NCBI GenBank assembly: GCA_051453625.1
Contig: JBOZIK010000001.1
Span: 166,938,864-167,002,863 of the forward strand
Length of the DNA stretch: 64,000 nt
Direction: 5' to 3'
DNA from: Welwitschia mirabilis
Lineage: Eukaryota > Gnetophyta > Gnetopsida > Welwitschiales
Shown in pieces: positions 10,023 through 23,299 of the stretch. Below the pieces are notes generated by a model, which ran no database searches, was not told the origin of the DNA, and worked only from the letters and a program-made list of their open reading frames with translations. Made by a program: the position numbers and the translations under genes. Within the stretch, counting starts at the first letter, position 1. The number at the start of each line of letters is the position of its first letter.

Positions 10023-12862
10023 ATGAGGGTCTCATCATTTGGATTACTTCCCTAATGCCATTGTTACTTATATAATACTTTTTATATTGCACTACTATAG
10101 AATTTATCAAAATAAAAAAATGGAAGTATTCCTAAAATATATCCCTTGATCTCACTAGGCTAATTATGTGAAATAATAACTAGGAATACTTAAGACATTA
10201 ATCAATAACTTTAGTGCTATATGAAATTTTAGTAGATTATTTAAATATTCTCTTTCTTTCTCTCACATTAAACATTTCTTACAATTTAAAGACACTATGA
10301 TATTTATTCATTAACTTTGATTTTATAACTCAAAAACATAGTTATGCATTTTATATTATGTTATAGAGTTTACTTTTTCACTTCTAAGTATAATTGTTTC
10401 ATTATTAATATAATTTTAAACATATTAATTTATCTATAACACACAAAATTCATTTGGGAGTATCTCTAAGAAGCTCTGAAATTTTACAATCCATAGAATT
10501 AAAAAAAAAAATTTACAAACGAAAGGATAAAAAAATTACCTTAGAAGAGACGTGTGTAGTCCACAAGCAATTTTTGTAAGAAACTTATGTATATTACTCC
10601 TATTGATGTGTCGTATGAAAATCTTTTATCCCCCTAAGATTGATGATATGTTGAGGAATTTCGTTGGTTAGAATTACTAACTAATCAAGGTGGTGATTTG
10701 TGTGTAGCTAATGATTTTCATCAAGGGATTTTTCTTTGTGCTATTTAAGTTCTAACTTCTTAAAACAAAAGGATCCATGCAAATAATTTTCAAAAAAAAA
10801 ACACCAAATTGAAAGGTGATAGTTACTAGAAAAGATCTCACTTTCTCTATTAGATTTTATGTTCTAAACCCATCTTTATAGGATCCATAGAAATTTAAAA
10901 AGTATGAAAATATGGGGTTTTTATTAGTAATTATTAACAATATAAAAAATTATCTCTGTGGGAGGACATGCTACATGCCTTGTCCACTTAGTATCTCCTA
11001 TTAAATCATAAGCCCTTAGCTATTTTTTTCCCTTTGATTGTGTAATACTTGGTCTAAGACAAGAGTAATACTAGCCTTTACTTTGAGAATGATTAGTAGA
11101 CGGTTTACTTAGAAGGAATTTTAAAATCTTTATGGCATTCAAAGAGCTTAGGGAAGAATATTTCTCTTATTCAAGTATGAAAAAAATCCTTAATTTAGAT
11201 ATCGATTAGGGTATGTTATTGATTGGTATATTTTAGCTTAATCATTCACTAATATTTCCTTTTTTAAAGTGTAGTTTCTTATATTAACACTAATAAGAAT
11301 AACTCAACTTGGAAAAAATTCAAAAGAATGTGGAATTCTGATAAAATTACAACATGGAAAATTAGAATTAAAATTATTTAAAAAAGTCTCATGCTCTTTA
11401 CCATCAAGCATTTTCATTTATGTTTTATTCATTCAAGTCCACCTAATGGAATTAGATTAAAGCACCTTAAAACTGATTCTTAAAAATTCCCTATTTGTCA
11501 TGTTAATGATGCCTTTCATCATCTTGCTTTTGATAGTCAACTTGCTCAAAAATCTTAAGCACTAACTTCTCAATTGCTTTATGGTTTAATCTTGATTTTT
11601 CTTAAATGCTTTTTAGAGATCATCCTCATATTCAAAATTAACTTATATTAACTTAAATACTCTCACGTCTTTGATTTTGTATCATTTATGGAATGTTCAT
11701 TATTAGATTACTTTCTAATGAACTTGACGATGCTTGCCTTTTTTTATCAAATTTGATGACTTTGTCCTAATTTTCAAAGGGTCATTGATGCATTATACTA
11801 AACCTAGAAGTATTTTGTTAATTTTTTTAGTAATTTATAAGTTGATTGTGAAAATATTTAAATTTTGATTATTTTAATACCTTTTTGGAACGTCTTATCA
11901 TAATAATGATGATAATCATGGCTAGTTTCAATAACAAGGAGTTAGGGTAAAGATGCAACAAGGAATTCTTAGAAAGCTAAAGACCCTTGCAATTTTCATA
12001 TGAGTCATCCTAAGCTTATATGAGACCTTAATGATGAGTTTAACTATGTGAGGTAAACTTTTCCAATAATCTATAGTGCTATAAATGGTAATTCCAATGA
12101 TCATGGAGACCACCGATAGTAATTTATATGCAATCACATTGTTTTTAAGCTTTCAAATAATATCTATGACTTTTATGACTTATTTTTAATAATTTTTAGC
12201 TTTCCAATTATTTTTAATAATTGTTCACATTCTATGTATCATGTGGAAGTCCATCCCCACTGATTCAATTAAAAATGTTAATGACGACATAAAAGCACAT
12301 ATTATGATCATAATAAATATCTTCAACAACATCGCCATTGCATGTATATTAGTATTATTAACTCCACTAGTCATGTTCTATGTGTCATATGGGAATTGAT
12401 CAAAATGCAATTAATGAGATAACTAATATCCCCTCGAATGGTTTTTGTAATAGGTTTTAATATTATGTGGCAACTGTGTACATTAGAAAAAAGTAATTGA
12501 ACTCAGAAATATGTTCATACTATGTTAAAATAACATATGATTTCCAAATAGTGTTTACTTACAAAAACGTGCATCCTTAGTTTAGTAATAACTTGGTTAG
12601 TTAATGCATAATCCATTGTAAAAGTAAATTATGACTTTTTATATCATTTTTTAATATAGAATATCTATCCATTCACTTAAGGATACTCATAATTATATAA
12701 TTATTATTACAAACATCAAGAAAATAACATTTTCTCATTATGACAATAATTTAAAAATAAATAGACTCACATAAAATACTTATCATAAATTAGGTTAATA
12801 AAAATGTTATATATATTATGTTTTAGTATTATCATTTCTTTTTTATTGAAAGATAGTCTTTA
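10023..12862. other. AT-rich DNA, no gene seen
   Basis: Only short frames, for example a 69-codon - strand frame at 11928-12137 without a recognised motif. No LTR pair or transposon domain found. Confidence 0.45.
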
Positions 12863-13369
12863 GAATTAAACTCACAACACAAAGTCACAAGAGCATTGCT
12901 CTACTATTAGGATGGGATCTAAGTTCTATATAATGCATTAATAATAATAAGAAAATATTACTTTTTATAATGTAAAAAGGCTCATTACTAAATGACATAT
13001 ATATTAGTTAAACAGTCATTTAAAAGAAACCCTTATCTAATCAAGGCCTTATTTGTTCATTACACACCTTAGAAATTTCTCTTCTTGTTATCTTGTTGAA
13101 GGGGGCTAAAAGGACATTTGTAGGCTTTGAAAAGGAGGAAAACCATACTTTAGGTTGTAGAGCTCCTATTATTAAAGAAATTTTAAAAATATTGCATCTT
13201 GTGTATAGATATAAAGGGATGTTGAAATCAAGACTTCTAGTGATAACATATCCCTTAAAAGTACAATCACTAGTGTCAATCAAATAAATGATTTAATTGT
13301 ATTATAGTTCTCATAGTGTGTCAAGGAAGACATCTAAATATTTGAATCTATAGCCTTCTAAATGGAGAA
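12863..13369 (+). repeat. Dispersed repeat, copy 2
   Basis: Second copy of the repeat at 9783-10022. Blocks A and B are farther apart here (about 370 bp against about 100 bp), so one copy has an insertion or the other a deletion. The intervening segment contains short open frames at 13041-13287 with no recognised domain. Confidence 0.65.
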
Positions 13370-13429
13370 CCAATGTTTACTCATTAACTACCAGCACATT
13401 GGCTATGTAAAACTTATAATTTTCATGCT

Positions 13430-13561
13430 CCTATATTATCATATGAAAGGTTAAAAACACATCAAATTTATAAAATAGAAGTTCATAAATATTAGCCTAT
13501 ATTATCATATGAAATGTTAAAAACACATCAAATTTATAAAATAGAAGTTCATAAATATTAG
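13430..13561. repeat. 66-bp tandem duplication
   Basis: Units 13430-13495 and 13496-13561 are identical except for one base (gaaagg versus gaaatg). The near-identity means it is much younger than the surrounding decayed DNA, or is an assembly duplication. Confidence 0.95.
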
Positions 13562-16500
13562 AGTATTAAGAAAAATATCATTAGCACACCTTATCCTTTT
13601 GAAAGACATCTATATGTGCTTCCTTTCTTACATAGGTTTTTCTTTTTCTTTTCCTTACCTCGTGTTTTTCATATCATATCACTTTGGTCTTTTTCCATGT
13701 TCCTTTTATACTACATTTTTACATCATATGCTAATCACTTAATTAATCTTGATAAGTTACACATTAGTTACTTATTTACTAATTGTTTTCAATAACTAAT
13801 ATATTAATTAATTATTTATCAATGGTATCTACTAATTAGAGGCATATCATAATGTGCTATTTCTTTCTTAATTTGTTGTATCCTTACTCTAATTATGTTG
13901 TATTTATTTATTAGGTATTAAACAAATATTAAATAATCCTATTCTTATATTCATTTTTTTATTTTATCTATTGTTTCTTTATATTTTAGCTTGTGCTTCC
14001 TTCAAAGTCATCCATCCTAGTCCTTCTCAGGTCCAAGTGTGCTTTGCTATGAAATTTTTATAGGATTAAAAAATAAAATGCATATTAAATACTTTTGCTT
14101 AACATTTTAAATACTAATACTCATAATATTATTATATGATGTAAAATAAGATCACATTTGTAAATATTAAAAAATTATATTATTATATTATCTAGGACAA
14201 GTTCTGTACATTTCAATTACATATTTTACATTAAATAACATTATTAAATTAAATATTTTTAATGTAAATAGGAAATTACAATTTATTAGTTCACCATATA
14301 ACATTTTAATAGTTTTCATGTCAAAAATGTGATGTTCAACCAAATAAAGGCAAAACATATTAAGTATAATATGCAAAGACAACATGTAAAGGCTTGTTTA
14401 AGATGAAAATATTAAAAAAAAAGTATATGTCTAAGAAATGTGATTGGATATTCTAAATTTCATAAAAGTTACATAAAAGATAAAGTTTAATTAGCAAGAA
14501 AAACTTAAATTCATCGAAACTTAAAATATTGGAAATTTTTCGTTATAAAAAATTACAAGTGGAAAAATGTCTATTTTAAAATTAAGAAATAACACCAATA
14601 ATAAAGTTTACATGAATAATTGGAAAAAGACCATCAAGAGAAAGATCTATGAAATAAAATATTATCTCTAGAAATATATACATTGCTAGAGGTTTTCCTA
14701 ATATTTTCAAATGTTATGGCCAAAATACATTCTTAAAAACAATGGTGTTGCTTATTATTTTTCCTATAACTAGTTTGACACATGCTTTGGCTAAGAAAAT
14801 CTCACATGGTTATTGTAGGAATTGTTGTGTTTGTGAGTATGGAAAATTGTTAATTTTCTATTTTTTATGATGGTAAAAACATTCTTCTTCTTCTTTTTCT
14901 TCTACTTGATCTTTTCTAGTTTCTTGATCTCTTTTTTGAAGACCTCTGTATCAGTTTTTATGGCATTTCTATGATGCAAATGGATTAGTGAGAGCCTTCC
15001 ATATGATAGATCTAAAGGAAGTAAGGAAAACTAGATAATAAATACCCACTTTAAGAAAATCTTTTTTCTTATAAAGTGTTCATTTTTTTTGGTCGTTATA
15101 GATGAATTTTCAAGTGACCTCAAATATTTTGCAGGATACTAACTTAGGAGTATGGCTTCTANNNNNNNNNNTATGATTTTCAATGTCATTAGAGGTGTTT
15201 GATCTACTCCTATAAGAAGTGTTGGATCTAGTCTTACAACATCATTAGAATTTGTTTATTTCTTAGTGAATTTATTAATTAATTTAATAACATATCTATT
15301 ATATTTACATTCCTGTCATCACAGGGGTTAGGGGGCAAGTATTAAAAGGAAGAAATTATTATTATGTTAGATCATTTAGAAATGTAATGCTCCAAAATTC
15401 ATCAAGAATCTAAAATTTAAAGGAACTTGGGATCAATGAGGAAAATATTCTTAGAAAATGTTCTATGGAGGAGTTAACAATCATTTACAAATGTAGGAGC
15501 TGCTTTGAAATTAATAATGGCAAAACTCAATTTTCTATTTTTGGCTTATGTGACTTTCCAGTCTCTAACAAATAATTTTGTATTTTAATATTTACCTCCC
15601 CTGTTTTATGAAATTTTTACTACTTTCATGTCATATTATTTCTTGAGCTTGTGTTCTTTAATTAGAAAGTATGATTTAGAGAATTTGATAAAAGCATTAC
15701 ATCTTACAGGTTCAATGAAAATGGTTAATATTTGCTTTGTGATAGGATTTTCTAATTTCTAAGAGTATCTATTAATATCATCTTTGAATTGATTTATGAT
15801 GTAGGACCCTCTTGCATCTTCAACTCTTTAAAACTTAATAAAGTAAGATTTAAGAAAGTTGTACCATGCTTATTTTCATATTATTGATGTGAATGGATCC
15901 ATATTCTACATCACATCAATAGGGTCAGTTTATTTATCCGTCAATATTATAACACTCAAGAAATGAGACTCTAATACATAGTAGGTTGTATATCATCTTC
16001 ATTTTCCTTATCTCTATTATTAGAGCTTTGAAGGAGGCCTAATGTCACGTATTTGATATTTCTAAAACATTCCTTTGTAACATGTAACTTCATAGGCTAT
16101 ATAAGATTATAGAGGTGTTAGAAACCTTTACACTCATGTTTATTTCGTAGTAGAAAATATATTTAGAAATGGTAACACTAAAGAATATAAGACTAATGTC
16201 TTAATTACGGTAGTATTAATTGGTATGGTTAGAATTCACCTAAAAATCACTTGTTGTTTGAAGAACTGCTACTAGTCCTATTAAAAGGCTCATTTAAAAT
16301 AGTTAAACAACCTACTTTCATCACAAATTGAGCACAGTAAGTATAAACCCATGGCCAAAGAGAATGACTAAAAATCCATCCAACAGGTAATGCAACTTTA
16401 GGGATGCCTATTGAAGTGAGTTCTAAATAATTGGATTCCAAAACATAGTCTCTTTTTATCCTTTATTTTAAGGCAAAAACAATTAATGTCTTAAGTCAGT

Positions 16501-18801
16501 CAGGTTTGACTAGTTGACCGATCTGATTTGATGCAAAATTAAGGACAAATCAACAGTTTGGAAAAACTAGAAAAGTTTAGTATTTAGATGGGTTACGTTA
16601 TCTGAAGGAAAAGGGTATGAGTAGTATGCATGTGGTTTACTTTTCCATGGGTTGTGTTATATTTTTCAAACATTGTTACTGTATCTTATCTACTAGGTTT
16701 TTAACTTTGGGATTTCCAAATTCCAAATTATAAATTCTAAAATGTAGATTCTATTACACATTCACATTCTCCATCTACTGATTTTATAATTTTTTGATAT
16801 TTATCATCAATGGTGCAATTGTTATGTCTTGGTCTTAATGAATAGTAATGCAAGGATTCTTATTCTAAATTAAGTTTAATACATAGTTTTATTTGTATTA
16901 TGGAGATTTTATTTTCAGGGCATTATTATCTATGGAAATAGAAGTGTTATTATATTATTTTCATTTCTTATGGAAATATGCTACAAAAGGCACACAAGAT
17001 TTATGCTTGTTGGTATTATTGCTAGATGATGGAGAGTGTCTTATGGTTTTTTTCTTTATATCCTGCATTACATGTTGCACAGCCTACACAACATTCGAAT
17101 CTCTTAGTATTGTCTCTTGAATAAATGTTACACAATATTAGACAATAGAGCATTTTAGTCAGCTATAACAGTTGATGCTTGAATAAAAGAGTCTTCCCCT
17201 TTGATCCTTAATCTCTTATAGAATTTACTTTTTTAAATCATTTCAATGGATGGTAATCATTTTGTCTTATTGAAATAGGATTTTCCATTATAGTTGTATC
17301 ATCAAAGGCACTAGTATTTTGGAAATTCAGGTTGTCCATCTAAACACATTTCTAGCTTGGAAACATGACTATTTAATGGTTCCATAGAAAGCACAAGTAA
17401 TGATAATATAGCCATATGACATGCATAATATAAAATAATACAAAATTAGCATAATTTATACACATATGATATTCTCAAATCCATGAAGTAGAAAGAGGGC
17501 TTGCGAGTCTTTTTAAGAATCAAATATATCTTTTTTTAAGTTAAATTTTTTATGCAAATTTTAAATAGTGGTTGGGCCTATAGAGAGCTTATCATAGAGA
17601 GAAAGCATTCAAAGGAACTCTATCAATGGTCGATAATGTGGAATAGTTATTTGATGGTAGGTGTTTGCCTTTAACACGGTATGAATCTCATGAGTTAGTA
17701 TGTAATGAACCAAGTACTAAAGGTGTTTATGGTAATGAATTAAGTAGGAATGAACAAATAACATCTATAGAGTTTTAGTGTTCAATGACATGTAAGTGAA
17801 GTAGAGTTATTTCTTCCAGTTTTATATATTTTTGAGTTAGCACTTAGAGTTTCATCTAAAACGATGGTAGGAACTCATAATTAAAGATGATTGAATCTAT
17901 ATTTCAATCATAACTAAGATTGAGCTTGATTCCAAATCATCATAGTCATTCACAACCGTATACAACCCTACACAAATTTAAAAAACCCACCTTTAGCGTT
18001 TCAAGTTTAGAAAACCCAAGACTGAGGTCTTAACATTACAACAGTGCTTCCATGACTTTGAAATTATGAGTTTAATGTTTGAAAACATCTTCCTTGAATA
18101 CTAATGATGGGATATTCTAACCTAATTTAGAGGATGAAGATGTACCTATATTTATTTTAATTAAAAGGATTTTCTATTAGGGTAAAATTATGTAATAAAA
18201 TTAATAATAATTCAAGCTTCGATATCAGTAAATCATAGTGGAATGTCTTTCCCTAAGTATTGAATATAAGGTCCAAATTATATATTTTATCTTCATTTTT
18301 AATTTTAACTTATTTATATTACATTGTAATTCCTTTTTTGTATAAATCAATCTAATGGCATTTATAAAGTCTAGTTTATTATTTTTATATACTTATCTAG
18401 AGTGGTTTTATTATCTTGCTTCTTAGTCCTTTCATTTTCTTTTGGCATTATCCTTTTTTTCCTTTCTTTCATAATACCTTATTGAGTGACTTAAATCATA
18501 ACCTTTTGTATTTTATTTATTGTAAATATAGAATCCTACTCTCTTTTTACTTAAGATTCTTTCTCATAATTTCACAACTTTTATTACTTACATGATCCTC
18601 TAGCATTGCATCCTTATATTTCATACTAGTTAATTTTGATTATACTTTATTTTTTCCTTAGTTCTTGCTTTTCCCTTCCTTTGTAATTTTTAAGACTACA
18701 TTAATAACTATGTGATTATTTCATTACTTTATTACTTTAGTATAATCATTCAATTTTTGTTTATAGATAAAAGAAAAGATTTTGAACATCCTTATTGATG
18801 A
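13562..18801. other. AT-rich DNA, no gene seen
   Basis: Five kilobases without a recognisable gene. Open frames at 14188-14385 (-), 16247-16441 (-) and 16893-17120 (+) are short, of unremarkable composition and carry no motif I know. A 10-N placeholder gap sits at 15162-15171. Confidence 0.45.
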
Positions 18802-19074
18802 ATTAGATATATAAGTGAAGATGGTTTTGAAATATCAATGCCCTTAGAAGATGTAGTTGATCTTGACAAGTTAATACTAGAGAAGAACAAAGAAAAAGTT
18901 AAATTAGTAGGGCTGAAAGCCTAAGATAGCCTCAAAATTAAAGTAGATTTGTGTTTGTATGGGAATTACATGAAGAAGAATATTATACTAGTGGAGGAAG
19001 TAATTTCCTATGTCATTACTAAGACAAAGAGATCAAGTGATGACTTTTTGGATGTAGAGGAAATCTTGAAGTAG
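18802..19074 (+). pseudogene. Unidentified coding remnant
   Basis: One + frame stays open for about 90 codons apart from a single TAA near 18919-18921. Its translation is protein-like: acidic and basic residues alternate, as in [20 protein letters not shown] near 18838, and a later stretch reads SSDDFLDVEEILK before the stop. Such a composition is unusual in this AT-rich background, where random frames give mostly I, L, F, K and N. I do not recognise the family. It may be a gag or accessory fragment of a transposon or a piece of a host gene. Confidence 0.35.
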
Positions 19075-19910
19075 CTAGAATGAGGTCCAATGAAAAGAAG
19101 GCTTAGTATGATATTAAATACCATTAAACTAATTCATTTTATGTTGTTCCAATGCTTGACTTTTAAGAGAACTACATCTTGATTTTTTGATTTCATTAAT
19201 ATAACATTATTATTAGATGAAGGAAGAAAATACTTTCATTCTTGTAGTTGTAGCTTCATTGAATGAATTATTTCAAATCGTGTTTTAAGTTCTTTCTAGG
19301 AATTTATTCATAAACATGTTATGGCACTTTAAAGTCTATAATTACTATTAAATATTGTTGTATACTTTGTTGTATTATTATGTACTATGTTTATTATACT
19401 TCACTATGAAGAATTACCTATGTTCTTGGAATTCTTGAGAATAAAAAGATGCACACATTTGTGGACATAGTGTAAAGTATCCTAAATCACATAACTTCTA
19501 TGTGGTTTTGTTTGTTGTTCAAATTTGTTACTTCTTATTTTTAATTAATTCTACTTTATATTAGTTAAAAAATCAAGCCTTTAAAGTGATGTAGGAGTAA
19601 AGAAAACTTAATGTGAGGCTTATTTAAAATTCAATATGTAGTCCTCTATAAATAAGCCTTAATGTTTTTTCAAGTGAAATATGATGTCCCACGGTTTATT
19701 CCTTAGTCTTAATACACATTCATTGCAATTTTACGTCCAATGATGTAGTCATTATTGGAAGATGAAGTGAATAGCAATGTGCATTATATAGAAAGCCTAG
19801 TGAATTCCTCAAAAAATTTCTTGGAATGTTCCTTTTTTATAATGCATAGTATTCATGCCTAGTTTATTATTTATCTTTATAGATTTTCTAATTGTACCTT
19901 GGTCATTGAA

Positions 19911-20010
19911 TTCTCTCTTTCTATGCTTGCATATTTATTTTTATTTTCTAGGTTCCTAAGTTCTCTCTTTCTATGCTTGTAAATTTTTTTAATTTTCTTT
20001 CGCATCAAGT
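19911..20010. repeat. 50-bp imperfect tandem duplication
   Basis: ttctctctttctatgcttg recurs exactly 50 bp apart (19911 and 19961). The rest of each unit is T-rich and similar but diverged. Confidence 0.7.
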
Positions 20011-20679
20011 TAGACTACACTTGTTTTCTAATAGTCTTATAGAACCCTTTATTATAAAGCATGATATGTTTTTTAATTTCCTTAAAAATACTAATTGATA
20101 CCTATCCTTAATTTCACTCCCTCCCTATATCTATAGATTTTGGATGTCTAACTACTACTACCATAGCTTTACATATAATTAAACTTTTAGTTTAATTGCA
20201 TTTCATGTTTTACTTTGAAATTTTATTTTGATTTCTTATTTCCTTATCAATTGTGAAGAGGTAACATATTTGATAATTTAAATCAAAGAGATCATTCTTG
20301 ACTAGTACCTATGTTCTATATAGTAATGTAATCTTATTTTTAATGATTTTACATAGGAATGTAAATGGAAATGATCTTAGATTCTAACATATGTATATAA
20401 AATTTTATGTGAACTTTTAAGAAAATGTTGTCTTCATTTAAAATTATTTAAATATTTTTAGGAATATATTTTCTCATATGTTATGTTTATAACATCAATG
20501 TTTGTTTATCATGCTATCATATATTATAATGATAAAACAGATTGATTTTATAAGTATTTTAAAGAGAGTTTATAATTGAAATGCTTCAAATTTTTGTAGA
20601 TTTGAATATATTTCTATGATGAAACTAGTTTGATAGCTTGCAAATATAGATTCTATTTTTTTGTAATTATTTATAGACA

Positions 20680-20995
20680 TTTAGGGATTTTTTAAATAAA
20701 TGCTCTAAAATCCTAATTTTTAGGATGTTTTTAAAGAAATTCCCTAAAAGCCTCAAAGTAGGAAAAGCTTTTTACGGAATTTTGGTAAATACCCCAATAT
20801 AGACTATTATGGGCATTGTTATAAATGGCTTAACAGATACCCTTTAAGGCATTTTTACAACTCCCTAAAAGCCTCTAAACAATTATGGTGATACTTTAAA
20901 GGGCATTTGTTTTGAAAACATCGTAAAAGCCTTGGAAAGTATTTAAGGCATCTTTTTAAGGCCTTTTAAGGTGTTTTGTAAATGCCTTAATTTCT
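20680..20995. repeat. Degenerate palindromic repeat field
   Basis: Short related motifs recur in both orientations: ccctaaaagcct, aaggcattttt, taaatgcctta, aaagggcattt, aaggcctttt. Unit spacing is about 30-60 bp. The motif and its complement alternate, so many small hairpins are possible. It resembles a drifted minisatellite or the remains of a palindromic satellite. No protein coding is seen. Confidence 0.6.
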
Positions 20996-22659
20996 CAAAT
21001 TTCTAGTACTGTATATTATTACATAACTAATAATCATAATTGAATTAAAGATGGAAAAGTAAAGTATTACAATCATAGATTAAAGTGCATTCATCAATAA
21101 TGCAAATATCATAAAGAGCATTAAATTAGTATAGATTAATATTTAGGGACTAATAGGATATATGCCTCATAATTCATTTATTTTTTCACATGTAGGGAGG
21201 GAAAAAAGAGGCCTTGAACCTTATGATAAGCCCTCATCATAGTGATTTAGAATCATAGAGTTCTAATGGATAAATAAATAACAACACTTAAATAATGGAA
21301 AAATCTAAGCTGGGTGATGGACCTATCAAGAGATAGATAAAAGATGTCTAATTCCTAAGGTATATTATGCTTTTATAGCTCTTTTCAAGCCTAACGATAT
21401 CTAAATGATTTATTCTTATAATTAACATATGGATAGTGATGGATCTCCTTGGATGATAGGACATGAATATTTAGTTGTTAGTCTTTATAAAATAGTTTAG
21501 AACTTGATTATAAGGTTAATTTATCAACTTATCCTCTATGTAGCTATCCTTTCTTCGTAGGGTTCACTAGGCCTCAGAACACTAATGATGTAAGTAGTTT
21601 TAGACTATGAAGCAAATCCTATTTACTTGCTAAGTTTAAAAAATATAAATAGCTCATGATTACATATAACTAAAAAATTAAAACTTAGTTCTTCTTAATA
21701 ATATTTTCTAAAAATGAATAAACATTTTTAATAATCAATTATTTATAAATATGGTATTTATATCTTTAAAAACATATTAATCTGCTATAGTTTAAGAGGG
21801 ATAAATATATAAAAAGTAAAGTGTTAATACAACCCCCAACTAGATATTTGTTGGTTTTTTAAGAAATTTCTAAAATAAACTATTATGCAAAATTTTAAGG
21901 TAGCCTTCCATAATGAAAACTATAAAAACTATTTGAAGTCCCCTTCCATAATGAAAACTTTGGTCTTACCTCACATAGTGGATTCAGCTAAGAAGGCTAT
22001 AGGAAAAAGGAATGGTAACACTTATGAAAATAAATAGACTAAGTCTATCAGGTCTTAGATCTAAGATGGATAGTATTAGCTAAAGTTATGAAAGGATGAC
22101 AACATGAGTGGATCTAAGGGAGGTACTAATGAATGTGCTTATGTATGGCTAAGTAAAGTTTAGATGAGCTTAAAATAGTTAGGAATCAATAATAGAATAA
22201 GAAGCTTTAAAAAATAATGAGTTTTTTCCTCAATTCTTATAAATGAGAAGGCAAATCTAGATCCTTGACTTTAGTATGAAAAATGGACAATTCAGATTTG
22301 AGAGGGCATGGATTAATGATGAAACTTGAATTTGTGTTTTTTAGTAATAAGACTTGTTCTTGATTTAGAATTTGGATTTTTAAAAGAAATTTTATATTTG
22401 GGGAAATAAGTGGAAAAGAATTTTAATTTTGTACATTTTATTTTTAATCAAGTTAAGAAAATTTATTAACCTATAATAACTCCTATAATTGAAAGACTTG
22501 ACATAATAATTAATAATATTTCATACCTAGCTTCACAAATCTAATCCAAATCTTGAAAGCATATCAATAATAATGATATTAACTATGTAAGAATATAAAT
22601 TACATTTTCCCTAAGACATAAATTCTATTCTACTAAAACATAAAATAAAAAAATAATAT
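20996..22659. other. AT-rich DNA, no gene seen
   Basis: No recognisable gene. If the outer copia element still had a full 5' LTR, its first half would fall at about 22140-22660, but this segment does not match the corresponding part of the 3' LTR. Confidence 0.45.
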
Positions 22660-23233
22660 AGTGAGTTAATAGTCAAATTAAAAGGTTTTAAGAGGTAAAT
22701 TGCTCATCATATTAGCTTATAAGGGCTAGAATCTCCTTTGTATAAATTATTTAGCTATTTTAGTAATTGCCACCTTTTGTCAAACTTACTATCACTCTTC
22801 TAAGCATTATTAATTCTTGTACTAAACTCTTATACTATCTTCAATCACTTTTGACTCAAGTGTGAAAGTAAGTAAGCTAAATTATCTTGTACGTATGGCT
22901 AAGAATTACTAGAAAAATCATAATTGTATTAGTGGAGGACTATCACAAGATCCAATTGGATGTGTGGTTGGAGGCCATACTTGGAATATAGGAAAATAGA
23001 CTTGTTTTCATTACCTTATGTCTATTTAACTTTATTGTTTAGTAAAATTCTTATGATTAATTATTATATGCAATTTTAATCACATGAATTATCATCATAG
23101 TTAATTTGGAACTAGTTATTGTTTAAGTAGATGATAGATTACATTGTGAGAACTCCATGTTACACATGTAAATTGAAAAAAATGCCCTAGATATTCTACT
23201 AACTCCTCACCTCTATGATAGTCAATCTTAATA
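22660..23233 (+). repeat. Outer element 5' LTR, truncated
   Basis: Matches the 3' half of the LTR at about 41695-42267 over about 570 bp, for example ttgctcatcat, ccaccttttgtcaaa, actcttctaag, gtgtggttgga and gaattatcatcatagttaattt. Homology fades above about 22660; the first half (about 520 bp) is missing or replaced. The right edge is set by the PBS that follows two bases later. Confidence 0.8.
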
Positions 23234-23235
23234 AG

Positions 23236-23247
23236 TAGAATTAGAGC
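23236..23247 (+). other. Decayed primer-binding site (Met-tRNA type)
   Basis: tagaattagagc matches the usual plant copia PBS complementary to initiator Met-tRNA at 9 of 12 positions and sits two bases after the LTR end, as expected for minus-strand priming. Confidence 0.6.
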
Positions 23248-23299
23248 TTTGGTATAGGTATTTTTGCTTGTTATTTAACTATTTGATAAGACATCTATC

